A stretch of 9,243 nt of DNA from Acidobacteriota bacterium (GCA_018268875.1 JAFDVT010000475.1:1-9243); one strand, 5' to 3'; positions 1-7,600 are shown, numbered from the stretch's first letter. Notes: a model not told the origin generated them from the sequence alone. Made by a program: numbers and translations.

Positions 1-1
1 G

Positions 2-1657
2 ACGATGCTGGCCGGCGGGTTGAAAGACAAAGTAGAGTTGCTGTTTCCGCTGCGAACCGGACGCGAGATCCAACCGGGTTCAAACGCCTGGGCCGTCGCC
101 GGGACGCACACGGCGACCGGCAAGGCTTTGCTGTCGAACGATCCGCACCTGGGCTGGACGATGCCTTCCACGTGGCACGCGGTTCGTATCTTGGCGCCGG
201 GCCTGCAGGTCGCCGGTGTGGCGTTGCCCGGTGTGCCGGGCGTGATTATCGGCCACAACCGCGACATCGCCTGGGGCGTGACCAATCTCGGGTTCGACGT
301 ACAGGATCTGTATCAGGAAAAAGTCGATTTGCAGGGCCTGCGTTACGAGTACCAGGGGCAGGTATTCCCGTTGCTGGTGGATCGCGACGTCATCCAGGTT
401 CGGGGCGAACGGCCTCGCAACTTTGACCTCGCGCTGACGCGGCATGGTCCGCTGATCGAGTTGCAGGGAAATCAGGCATTGGCGTTGCGCTGGATCGCGT
501 CGGAGCCTGGAAGTTTCCAATTCCCGTTTATCGAACTCAACCGGGCCGCCAATTGGGAGCAGTTCCGCGCGGCGTTGAAGCGGTTTCCGGGTCCGGGGCA
601 GAACTTCGTGTATGCCGATCGGGAAGGGAACATCGGTTACCAGGCGGCCGGGTTGCTGCCCATTCGCAAGGGCGCGTTGGGCGACACGCCAGTTGTGGGT
701 TGGACGGGCGAGAACGAATGGACCGGGGTGATTCCTTTCGATGAGCTTCCGACGGCGTATAACCCGCCTTCTGGCTACATCGTGACTGCCAATCAGAATC
801 CGTTCCCGGCGGATTACAAGTATCCCGTGCATGGCGATTTTTCGGCGACTTACCGGACCGAGCAGATCCGCGGATTGCTAGCGGCGCGGCCTCGTATTTC
901 GGCAGCCGATATGACGGCCGTGCAGACCGACGTGTACTCTTCGTTTTCGAAATTTCTGGCGGGACAGTTCGTCAAAGCGTACGATGCGCCTCGCATGGCC
1001 GGGGAGTTTCCGGATCTGGCTGGGGCGATTGAACAGTTGCGGTCCTGGGACGGGTTGATGGAGCGTGGCAAGGCCGCGCCCATGATCGCGGTGTTGGGCT
1101 TTCAGCGGGTTCGAGCGGCTGTGGGCGAAAAAGCCTCCGTTGGGCGAGGGTCGGTGTATACCGATCAATACGCGCCGGTGGTGATCGAGAACCTGCTGCG
1201 GACTCGTCCCAAGGGTTGGTTCGAGGATTGGAACCGGATGCTGCTGCAGCAGTTGACGCTGGCGATCGAGGAAGGGCGCACGCTGCAGGGAAGCTTGCCG
1301 GAAGGCTGGGACTACGGCGAATACAATGCGGTGTCGATTCCGAATCCGGTGGTGAGCCGGATTCCAGGCATTGGCGAGTGGCTCGGGTACTTCAGCATTG
1401 GTCCTGTGCCGATGGCGGGTTCGTCGAACACGGTCAAGCAGACCACCAAGAACATTGGTCCGTCGATGCGGTTTACGGCGGATGTCGCGGACTGGGAGCA
1501 GTCGCGGCTGAATCTGACGATCGGCGAAAGCGGCCACCTGCTGTCGCCGAATTATAAAGACCAGTGGGAAGCCTATTGGAGCGGCGGGTCGACGGTGTTC
1601 GCGTTTGAGAAAGCGGAATCGCGGCACGTGTTGCAAGTGTTGCCGGGGAACAAGTAG
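2..1657 (+). CDS. Penicillin acylase family protein (Ntn hydrolase), 5' end outside the window
   Basis: Probable periplasmic amide hydrolase of the penicillin G acylase / cephalosporin acylase / acyl-homoserine-lactone acylase family, which matures by self-cleavage in front of a catalytic Ser. Counting from the first in-window Met (position 5), the nucleophile is Ser26 in a Gly-Ser-Asn-Ala-Trp motif (codon 80-82), followed by the family's Asn-Asp-Pro-His-Leu stretch near residue 45. Asn263 in a T-A-N-Q-N-P motif and Arg284 lie 237 and 258 residues after the Ser, close to the spacing of the oxyanion Asn and active-site Arg of penicillin G acylase. The C-terminal G-S-S-N-T and S-P-N-Y-K-D-Q motifs are also typical. 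The frame is open to the window edge, so the ATG at 5 is internal and the signal peptide, alpha chain and spacer are missing. Substrate cannot be read from sequence; beta-lactam, AHL or peptide amides are all possible. Stop is TAG. Family confident, substrate unknown. Confidence 0.93.
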   Translation, partial: TMLAGGLKDKVELLFPLRTGREIQPGSNAWAVAGTHTATGKALLSNDPHLGWTMPSTWHAVRILAPGLQVAGVALPGVPGVIIGHNRDIAWGVTNLGFDVQDLYQEKVDLQGLRYEYQGQVFPLLVDRDVIQVRGERPRNFDLALTRHGPLIELQGNQALALRWIASEPGSFQFPFIELNRAANWEQFRAALKRFPGPGQNFVYADREGNIGYQAAGLLPIRKGALGDTPVVGWTGENEWTGVIPFDELPTAYNPPSGYIVTANQNPFPADYKYPVHGDFSATYRTEQIRGLLAARPRISAADMTAVQTDVYSSFSKFLAGQFVKAYDAPRMAGEFPDLAGAIEQLRSWDGLMERGKAAPMIAVLGFQRVRAAVGEKASVGRGSVYTDQYAPVVIENLLRTRPKGWFEDWNRMLLQQLTLAIEEGRTLQGSLPEGWDYGEYNAVSIPNPVVSRIPGIGEWLGYFSIGPVPMAGSSNTVKQTTKNIGPSMRFTADVADWEQSRLNLTIGESGHLLSPNYKDQWEAYWSGGSTVFAFEKAESRHVLQVLPGNK

Positions 1658-1659
1658 AC

Positions 1660-1695
1660 AAACAAAAAGGCCGGCGTGGTAGGTCGCGCCGGCCT
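1660..1695 (-). terminator. Rho-independent terminator for the minus-strand receptor unit
   Basis: A perfect 9-bp inverted repeat (AGGCCGGCG at 1668-1676 with CGCCGGCCT at 1687-1695) encloses a 10-base loop. Read on the minus strand, the hairpin is followed directly by TTTTTGTTTGT, a good U-tract, and it lies about 73 bases past the receptor stop codon. On the plus strand the same hairpin is followed only by CTCGTT, so it would be a weak terminator for the acylase gene. The remaining gap up to 1767 holds a second, weaker hairpin (TCCGCC 1720-1725 with GGCGGA 1737-1742) without a T-run. Confidence 0.8.
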
Positions 1696-1767
1696 CTCGT
1701 TAAACTCCCAAGGACCGCCTCCGCCCTTTCGTGGAAGGCGGAAACGCCGCGCGGGAGCTTAAACCCG

Positions 1768-4749
1768 TTAGAACGAAAAACGCAGTTGGATGTCGATGCG
1801 GCGATTGCCTGCGCCGGAACCGTCGCCGCCCATCGGACCGCCTCCGCCAAAGCCTCCACCGGCCGTGGAGGTCGACTGGCCGAAGAGGGCCGAACTGAGA
1901 TTGCCGACCGGCGTACTGAGGTTCACCGTGTTGAGCAGGTTGCGGGCGCTGACAGAAAGCGTCAGGCTGTAGCGTTTGCCGCTGTTGCCGCCGCCTCCGA
2001 AACCGCCGGGGCCGCCGCCGCGCATACCGCCGCCACCACCGCGCATTCCGCCACCGCCGCCCATCATCCCTCCTCCCATCATTCCGCCAGGACCGCCGGG
2101 ACCTCCCATGCGGCCGTTCATGCCGTTGTCGGCGGTTTCGCCACGCTTGCCGAAGCCCCAGGTGCGGGATACGCGCATGTTGACCGAGAACTGGCTCGGA
2201 CCGACGCCATAGTTACGGGGAATGAGCACATCGTTGGGTCCGGGGTTGGGATTGAAAATGCCGAACGGCGTGACGATCGCTCCGGGCGCGCCGGCGGCGG
2301 CGAACGACGGACGTTCATTGAAGATCGTGTCGCCGTTGGTGTCGCGGCCGGTGGTGATGTTGAACGGACGGCCCGACGCGTACATGATGAACGGGCTGGC
2401 GTTGATGCCGCGCCACAGGTTGGCGTTGCCGAACATCATGAAGCGACGCTTGGTGTTGAAGGTCGATGAGCCGTATTCGGTGCTCATGTCGTAGGTGTAG
2501 GCGGGCGAGGTTCCCACGTTGTCGGTGTCGGACTTGGCGTCCTGCATCATGAAGTTGCCGCCGAAGGTGAAGCGCGCCGACGGGCGGACATTGGCGCCGA
2601 ACATCACCTGGTTCTGCCGCAGCAGGCCCGACGATTCGAACTGCATGATGTTGCCGACGTTGCCATAGGGACGCGCGCCGGACCCGAGGATCGGAGCGTT
2701 GATGTTGCGGGTGCGCAGCATGTGTACGCCACGGGTGTTGATGTAGTTGACGTTGACGCTGATGTTGCGCGGCAACTGGCGTTCGATGCCGATGGAGGTC
2801 TGCGCGAGGTATGGCGTCGAAAGCTGGCCGGACACCTGACGCACGGTTTGCGCGACGAGGTTCGAGGCCAAGGTTTCGAGCGAAGGAATGGTCTGGAAGA
2901 AGTTGGGGTTCTGAACGATGTAGCTTTGCTGGGTGCTGCCGTTGAAGCGGAGCGCCTGCAGGGTGAGCGAGTTTTGGAAACGATCGTAGAACACGCCGAC
3001 GCCGGCGCGAACCACGGTCTTGGCAGCCTGCCGTCCTTTGGCTCCGATGGCCCATGCGAGGCTGAGGCGGGGAGCGAAGTTCATGTTGCTGCTGATGTTG
3101 GTCTGGTTCTCGTAACGCAGGCCTGCGCTGATGGTGAGGCTGGGCTTCACGCGCCAGTCGTCGAGGAAGAAGACGCCGAGGTCGGTCTGGTCCACCGAGG
3201 CGAGCGGATTGCCGCCGGCGATGGAGAACTGGGACGCGCCACCGCCGCGCACACGGATGTCCGCCATCGAATAGCCGAGGCCCGAAAGCAGCAGCGTGCG
3301 GCGGTATTTTTCAAGCGACGTCACGATGGTGTCCGAACCGGCGATGGGGTTGTAGGCGGCGTCGAGCGCGGGGGCGAGGCCACCGGTGAAGACGAAGGAA
3401 CCGCCGAAGTTGTTGGGCGAATAGTCGTTGAGGCTGTTCCAGCGGACGCGGCCGCCGAACTTGAAGGTGTGCTGCTTGTAGGTGCGCGTCGAGATGTTGT
3501 TCAACTCGATGCCGCTCACCGTGTTGTACGCCTTGCCGATCTGGGCGCCGCCGCCGGTGAAGGCATCGAGCACCTGCACGGTAGGCACGGTGTTGTCGCC
3601 ATTGTTGGCGATGCGATCGTGCGTGTACTGGAAGCGCGTTTCGTTCACCAGGTTCGGGCTGAGGATCGAGGTTTCGGTCAACTGCACGGTATGGTCGCGG
3701 CTGGTGCTGTCGTAGGCGCGGGAACCGAGGGAGAACTGGCCGATGCCGTCGTTGCTGGACGTCATGGTGTTGTACGAATAGCGGCCGACAAGCGTGTGGT
3801 TCGCGCCCAGGGCGTAATCGAGCCGCGGCGTGATGTGGGTGCGGCGCTGCGGCGTGTCGATGGCCTGCTGGAGGCGCGTGGGCGTGAGGCTGCTGTCGAG
3901 AATGGTGGCGTTGATCACCGAGTTGTCGTCGATTTCGCGGCGGTCGGCGTCGATCGAGAACGAACTCTTCTTGCTCAGCGGGCCGCCAAAGTTGAAGCCG
4001 TACAGCCGCGAGTTGAACGGCGCGCGTTCGGTGAGGAACGGGTTGCGGGAATTGAACACCTGGTTGTTGAAGCCGAAGTTGGCCGAACCACGGAAGCGAT
4101 CGGCGCCGGGCTTGGTCAGGATTTCAATGCGGCCGAAGCCCTGGCGGTCAAACTCCGCGGAATAAGGATTGGAATTGATGCGCACTTCGCGGATGGCGGA
4201 CTTGGGCGGCAACTGGCCACCGGAAAATCCATCGATAAAAATTTGTCCGCCGTTGGGGCCCGCGGCGGGACCGGCCAATGCCTGCAGGTCCTGCGCCAGC
4301 TGATCGGGGTCGTCGGAAAGAACGTCCAGATCCTCCGCCTTCAATACCAGGGCGTTGGAGTTCTGATCGGGGTCGACGCCCACTTTGCCTCGCTCTTCGG
4401 CGGAAACGTCCACCGCCTGCTTTTCGAGTTCGACAATGAGCGGGATGTCGAGGGTCAGGTTTCCGTTCACGTCAACCGGACGTTCAAACTTGGCAAAGCC
4501 AGCCAATGTGACGCGAACCGTGTATTTGCCGGGGCGAAGGCCGTTCACGGTGTAGGCGCCGTCGTCGCCGGACTTCGCCGTGGTTTCGCCACCGGGTCCG
4601 CGAAGGACAACGGTCGCACCCGGGATGACGGCGTCCTGCTGGTCCATCACGCGGCCACGCAGCGAATACAGGGTCTGCGAGAATGCCGCCGCGGCCATAA
4701 TAGCGGCGAGGACGCCGGCCCGGACAGAATGATTGCGAAGAGTATTCAT
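1768..4749 (-). CDS. TonB-dependent outer-membrane receptor with N-terminal carboxypeptidase-regulatory-like domain
   Basis: Outer-membrane active-transport receptor of the Oar-like type common in Acidobacteriota, 993 residues. In order: signal peptide, residues 1 to about 24 (basic start, Ala-rich core, cleavage near A-F-S/Q); carboxypeptidase-regulatory-like beta-sandwich, about 26-105 (L-R-G-R-V start, P-G-A-T-V, G-x-Y-x-V-x-G-L-x-P-G-x-Y); plug domain, about 125-215 (I-F-I-D-G-F-S-G-G, then I-R-E-V-R-I and G-R-I-E-I-L-T-K-P-G); then a beta-barrel ending in R-F-S-F with a terminal Phe, the usual outer-membrane insertion signal. Two Gly-rich blocks (about 875-923 and 961-981) lie in the last barrel segments. 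I see no clear TonB box. It is preceded by 39 bases and a secreted Gly-rich protein in the same orientation, so the two are probably co-transcribed. The ATG lacks a Shine-Dalgarno but follows an A-rich leader; the signal peptide supports this start. Substrate unknown; large polymers or peptides are plausible. Confidence 0.93.
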   Translation of the reverse strand: MNTLRNHSVRAGVLAAIMAAAAFSQTLYSLRGRVMDQQDAVIPGATVVLRGPGGETTAKSGDDGAYTVNGLRPGKYTVRVTLAGFAKFERPVDVNGNLTLDIPLIVELEKQAVDVSAEERGKVGVDPDQNSNALVLKAEDLDVLSDDPDQLAQDLQALAGPAAGPNGGQIFIDGFSGGQLPPKSAIREVRINSNPYSAEFDRQGFGRIEILTKPGADRFRGSANFGFNNQVFNSRNPFLTERAPFNSRLYGFNFGGPLSKKSSFSIDADRREIDDNSVINATILDSSLTPTRLQQAIDTPQRRTHITPRLDYALGANHTLVGRYSYNTMTSSNDGIGQFSLGSRAYDSTSRDHTVQLTETSILSPNLVNETRFQYTHDRIANNGDNTVPTVQVLDAFTGGGAQIGKAYNTVSGIELNNISTRTYKQHTFKFGGRVRWNSLNDYSPNNFGGSFVFTGGLAPALDAAYNPIAGSDTIVTSLEKYRRTLLLSGLGYSMADIRVRGGGASQFSIAGGNPLASVDQTDLGVFFLDDWRVKPSLTISAGLRYENQTNISSNMNFAPRLSLAWAIGAKGRQAAKTVVRAGVGVFYDRFQNSLTLQALRFNGSTQQSYIVQNPNFFQTIPSLETLASNLVAQTVRQVSGQLSTPYLAQTSIGIERQLPRNISVNVNYINTRGVHMLRTRNINAPILGSGARPYGNVGNIMQFESSGLLRQNQVMFGANVRPSARFTFGGNFMMQDAKSDTDNVGTSPAYTYDMSTEYGSSTFNTKRRFMMFGNANLWRGINASPFIMYASGRPFNITTGRDTNGDTIFNERPSFAAAGAPGAIVTPFGIFNPNPGPNDVLIPRNYGVGPSQFSVNMRVSRTWGFGKRGETADNGMNGRMGGPGGPGGMMGGGMMGGGGGMRGGGGGMRGGGPGGFGGGGNSGKRYSLTLSVSARNLLNTVNLSTPVGNLSSALFGQSTSTAGGGFGGGGPMGGDGSGAGNRRIDIQLRFSF
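1978..2130 (-). repeat. Gly/Met/Arg-rich low-complexity coding repeat in the receptor gene
   Basis: GC-rich low-complexity DNA encoding roughly residues 875-923 of the receptor. It contains a 21-base tandem duplication (2020-2040 and 2041-2061), each copy encoding five Gly, Met, Arg, next to related Met-Met-Gly-Gly units at 2062-2085. The reading frame is intact throughout. Such repeats change length by slippage, so the copy number may vary between strains. Confidence 0.8.
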
Positions 4750-4788
4750 TTGTTTTTTTGGGTCGATCGATTCTGAAACTGTCTTGTC

Positions 4789-6039
4789 TTACTGGTTCAT
4801 GCCGCCGAAGCCGCCGAGGTCCATACCACCGCCGCCAGCGCCACCACCGCCCGCGCCGCCGAGGCTGGGACCGGAGGTCGCGTTGCGGGCCTGGATCATC
4901 TTCAGCAGATTTTCCACGCCGCCGACCATGGAAATCGCGGTGATCTCGTCGGCACGCACGCCTTTGGTGTGGCTGATGACGAGTTCATCGCCGGGCTTGA
5001 AGTCGGTGATCTTCAACTGGGGCAGACGTTCGAGCATGGCGTTCATGTCGCCGCCACGCATTCCGCCGCCACCGCCACCTCCGGGTCCACCACCGAAGCC
5101 ACCGGGACGGCCTGGGGCGCCTCCACCGTTACCGCCGGGGGCCATGGCGGGACGCTGTCCACCACCACCGCCGGGAAATCCGCCGCCACCGGCGCCGGGA
5201 GCGCCAGGGCCTCCGCCCATGCCGGGGAAGGAGGGCAACTTTTTCACGGTCGAATCCGGCGTGACGTGGATGGTGAGCGGTTTGTTGGTTTCCCAGTTCT
5301 TGGCGGTGATCACGCCTTTGTCGGCGTCGATGGCGACGATGATCGCCGCCGTGTTACGGAAGGTGCCGTAGACGAGTTCTTCGGCGACCATCTCCGTGTT
5401 GTCGGCATTCTTTTCGCCGATGACGCGTACCTGGTCGTCTTTGCTCATGTCGGCGAGGGTTGCGGTGCTCGCGTCGGCGAACTTGATCGAGTCCGGGGCG
5501 TAGCGGCGAACGACGGTCGACGAGGTGATCTTGACGGTTACCGGCTTGGGTTCGGCGCCAGCGGCCTGCGCTCCGGCGGCGGCTGGCAACAGAAGTTTCA
5601 CAGCCTGCGCTCCGGCGCCCGGCGTGGCGGCAACGCGACCGGTCCAGCCGCGGCGAATCCATTCCTGTTTGTCGCGTTCCTGCTTTTTGGCGATCTCGGC
5701 CTGGGACATCACGATGACGCGCTGGGCTTCGAGCGTCTTGACGTTCGCATCCAGCAGGCCGGTGGCGATGACCTTGTCGCCCTTCAGAATTTCGTCCAGC
5801 TTGGCCGGCTTGGCCTCTTTCAGGTCCTTCGCCCCGGGGGGCGTCTTGACGATTCTAGCGGTGTCCTGGACACCGACGGCGTAGATGTCGCCGGAATCGG
5901 TTTTGACCGAAAGCTGCTTGGCGGCGGGATCGACGGAGGTAACAACGCCGAGCACCCTTTGTGTGGGCGTCTGCGCGACGGCCAGAACGGCCGAGGCGGC
6001 GGCGAGGAAAGCGAGGTGTGCGAAACGCGTGGTTTGCAT
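4789..6039 (-). CDS. Secreted Gly-rich protein with three DUF5666/OB-like repeats
   Basis: Exported protein of 416 residues with unknown biochemical function. Signal peptide about 1-22 (cleavage near A-V-A/Q). Three related beta-rich units follow: 30-110 (G-V-V-T-S-V-D start, K-G-D-K-V-I-A-T-G end), 132-225 (G-R-V start, K-D-D-Q-V-R-V-I-G near its end) and 232-372 (I-V-A-I-D-A-D-K-G start, K-P-G-D-E-L-V-I-S near its end). The pattern V-x-G-x-V...D...L-x-V...S-T-V...G-D-x-V resembles DUF5666, a small OB-like domain of bacterial envelope proteins; that assignment is from memory of the pattern. A Gly/Pro-rich block (274-330) splits the third unit, and a Gly-rich tail (390-416) ends the protein. 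An in-frame TGA touches the ATG, so the start cannot lie further upstream; no good Shine-Dalgarno is visible. It is the first gene of a unit with the downstream TonB-dependent receptor, suggesting a periplasmic or surface role beside it. Confidence 0.82.
   Translation of the reverse strand: MQTTRFAHLAFLAAASAVLAVAQTPTQRVLGVVTSVDPAAKQLSVKTDSGDIYAVGVQDTARIVKTPPGAKDLKEAKPAKLDEILKGDKVIATGLLDANVKTLEAQRVIVMSQAEIAKKQERDKQEWIRRGWTGRVAATPGAGAQAVKLLLPAAAGAQAAGAEPKPVTVKITSSTVVRRYAPDSIKFADASTATLADMSKDDQVRVIGEKNADNTEMVAEELVYGTFRNTAAIIVAIDADKGVITAKNWETNKPLTIHVTPDSTVKKLPSFPGMGGGPGAPGAGGGGFPGGGGGQRPAMAPGGNGGGAPGRPGGFGGGPGGGGGGGMRGGDMNAMLERLPQLKITDFKPGDELVISHTKGVRADEITAISMVGGVENLLKMIQARNATSGPSLGGAGGGGAGGGGMDLGGFGGMNQ
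4797..5236 (-). repeat. Gly-rich low-complexity coding segments in the DUF5666-like gene
   Basis: Two GC-rich simple-sequence blocks lie at about 4797-4872 (encoding the Gly-rich C-terminal tail) and about 5050-5222 (encoding residues 274-330, rich in Gly with Pro, Arg and Met). Between them is ordinary coding sequence for the end of the third repeat and a short helix. The second block encodes five Gly followed by Met-Arg-Gly-Gly, the same peptide as in the downstream receptor. Confidence 0.7.
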
Positions 6040-6155
6040 TCACTGGTACATGACGAAGTTTCGACGCCACCCGGCACTTTTTCCTTGTTAAGCTCTTGCA
6101 AAATAACCTTTACCAGTTCCTTTCACGATGTCCCGTACATGTCATGCTAAGAGAC
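6040..6155. promoter_or_regulatory. Divergent intergenic region, expected to hold promoters for both flanking units
   Basis: This 116-base gap separates the minus-strand DUF5666-like/receptor unit from the plus-strand ribonuclease/peptidase unit, so it should contain both promoters. It is more AT-rich in the middle (6077-6120) than the coding DNA. I could not find a convincing -35/-10 pair on either strand. Two near-identical 9-mers, GTACATGAC (6046-6054) and GTACATGTC (6135-6143), sit close to the two start codons. A 6-bp inverted repeat (CATGTC 6138-6143, GACATG 6153-6158) includes the ribonuclease start codon. Any regulatory role of these is speculative. Confidence 0.45.
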
Positions 6156-7565
6156 ATGAAGCTCACGTTTTGGGGGGCGGCGCGTACCGTCACCGGATCC
6201 ATGCACCAGATCACCGTGAACGGGAAGAATATTCTCCTGGATTGCGGTTTGTACCAGGGCCATCGCGACGAGGCTCGAAATCGCAATTGCTGTTTCTCGT
6301 TTCGCCCGCAAGACATTGACTCGGTAATACTTTCGCATGCTCATATCGACCATGCGGGCAACCTCCCCAATCTCGTGAAGCAAGGCTACCGGGGGCCGAT
6401 TTACAGCTCGCCGGCGACGGTGGACCTGTGCCGCCCGATGCTGACCGATTCGGCGTACCTGCAGGAAATGGACGCCGAGTTCCTGAACAAGCGCAAGGCG
6501 CGCCGCCGGCGTCTGGGCGAACTCGACGAGTCCGAGGAAGTGAAGCCGCTGTACACGCGCGAGGACGCCGAACGCACGTTCGGGCAGTTCCGCACGGTGG
6601 ACCTGCATGAAACCAAGGAGATCGAGCCCGGGATCAAGTACACGACGATCGACGCGGGACACATGCTGGGGTCCACGTGCGTGATTGTGGACTACAACGG
6701 TACGCGGCTGGCGTTTTCGGGCGATGTGGGCCGCAAGGGCTTGCCCATCATCCGCGACCCCGAAGCCATGCCTCCGGTGGACTACCTGATCATGGAAAGC
6801 ACCTACGGCGACCGGCTACACCAGAGCGAGGAACCGGTGAAGCAAAAGCTTGCGGACACCATCAACCGGACCTGGGGCCGGGGTGGACGCCTCATCGTGC
6901 CGGCGTTCGCGGTAGGCAGAACGCAGCAGTTGATCGTGTTGATGCATGAGCTCATTCTGGAGAAGAAAATCCCGGCGATGCCGATTTTCGTCGATTCGCC
7001 GCTCGCCGTGAACGTCACCGAAGTGTTCCGCAAGCACACCGAAGCGTACGACGAGGACACGGCGAAGTTCCTCGAAAACGGGCAGGATCCATTCGGTTTC
7101 TTCCGGTTGAAGTACGTTCGCGAGGTGGCCGATTCCAAGGCGCTGAACGATCTGCGCGGACCGTTCATGGTGATTTCGGCGTCCGGCATGTGCGAAGCGG
7201 GCCGTATCCTGCATCACCTTCGCAACAATATCGGCGACCCTCGCAACACGGTGCTGATCACAGGCTTCCAGGCCGAGCACACGCTGGGCCGGCGGATTGT
7301 CGAAAAGCAGCCCGAAGTGAATATTTTCGGCGAGCCGTACCGCTTGCGGGCCGAGGTGGTGAAGATCAATGAATTGAGCGGCCACGCCGATCAACACGAG
7401 CTCATCGAGTGGATGAAGCCGTTGATGGGACGGGTGAAGAAGGTGTTTCTGGTGCACGGGGAACCGGTGCCCCAACAGGCGCTGACGGCGGCGATTCACG
7501 CCGAGTATGGCGACCGGGTGGATGTGTTTTCACCGGCCAGGGGAGATAGTTTCGAAATCGGGTAG
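6156..7565 (+). CDS. Beta-CASP metallo-beta-lactamase-fold ribonuclease (CPSF73/YSH1-like)
   Basis: Predicted cytoplasmic zinc-dependent nuclease of 469 residues, close to the length of bacterial CPSF73-like enzymes such as Thermus TTHA0252. Counting from the ATG at 6156: metallo-beta-lactamase metal ligands H61-A-H63-I-D65-H66, then H169 (D-A-G-H-M-L-G-S) and D190 (S-G-D-V-G). Beta-CASP motif A is probably E214 (M-E-S-T-Y-G-D). The C-terminal RMMBL region carries H410 (L-S-G-H-A-D) and H434 (V-H-G-E-P), the motif B and C histidines. All expected metal-binding residues are present, so it should be active, most likely on RNA. The frame extends upstream to an ATG at 6096, but family members start at M-K-L-T-F-W-G, which favours 6156; no well-spaced Shine-Dalgarno precedes it (AAGAGA ends one base before the ATG). 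It is followed 49 bases later by a cysteine-peptidase gene, probably in the same transcript. Confidence 0.92.
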   Translation: MKLTFWGAARTVTGSMHQITVNGKNILLDCGLYQGHRDEARNRNCCFSFRPQDIDSVILSHAHIDHAGNLPNLVKQGYRGPIYSSPATVDLCRPMLTDSAYLQEMDAEFLNKRKARRRRLGELDESEEVKPLYTREDAERTFGQFRTVDLHETKEIEPGIKYTTIDAGHMLGSTCVIVDYNGTRLAFSGDVGRKGLPIIRDPEAMPPVDYLIMESTYGDRLHQSEEPVKQKLADTINRTWGRGGRLIVPAFAVGRTQQLIVLMHELILEKKIPAMPIFVDSPLAVNVTEVFRKHTEAYDEDTAKFLENGQDPFGFFRLKYVREVADSKALNDLRGPFMVISASGMCEAGRILHHLRNNIGDPRNTVLITGFQAEHTLGRRIVEKQPEVNIFGEPYRLRAEVVKINELSGHADQHELIEWMKPLMGRVKKVFLVHGEPVPQQALTAAIHAEYGDRVDVFSPARGDSFEIG

Positions 7566-7600
7566 ACGGATTTCTGGAGTTTTTGCGCTTGTTCGCATGT

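Noticed and set aside
878..1636. Minus-strand open frame opposite the acylase gene
   Set aside because: Arg/His/Pro-rich shadow of a strong penicillin acylase frame with conserved catalytic residues.
1978..2130. Possible CRISPR or intergenic tandem array
   Set aside because: The repeats are short, contiguous and in frame in the receptor gene with no spacers; they are coding low-complexity sequence.
2722..4776. Very long plus-strand open frame (684 codons) opposite the receptor gene
   Set aside because: Its translation is rich in Val, Gly, Ala, Arg and Glu without domain patterns, which is what the antisense of high-GC coding DNA gives. The minus strand encodes a clear signal peptide, plug and barrel.
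6072..6090. Sigma-54-like GGCAC...TTG element
   Set aside because: The spacing between the GGCAC and TTG parts is two bases too long and the -12 GC is missing.
4969..6150. Long plus-strand open frame (393 codons) opposite the DUF5666-like gene
   Set aside because: No recognisable motifs and low-complexity content mirroring the Gly-rich sense strand; the sense frame has a signal peptide and internal repeats.
6096..6155. Upstream ATG start for the beta-CASP ribonuclease
   Set aside because: The 20 extra residues look unlike the family N-terminus, no Shine-Dalgarno precedes 6096, and homologues begin at M-K-L-T-F-W-G (6156). An intermediate ATG at 6144 cannot be fully excluded.
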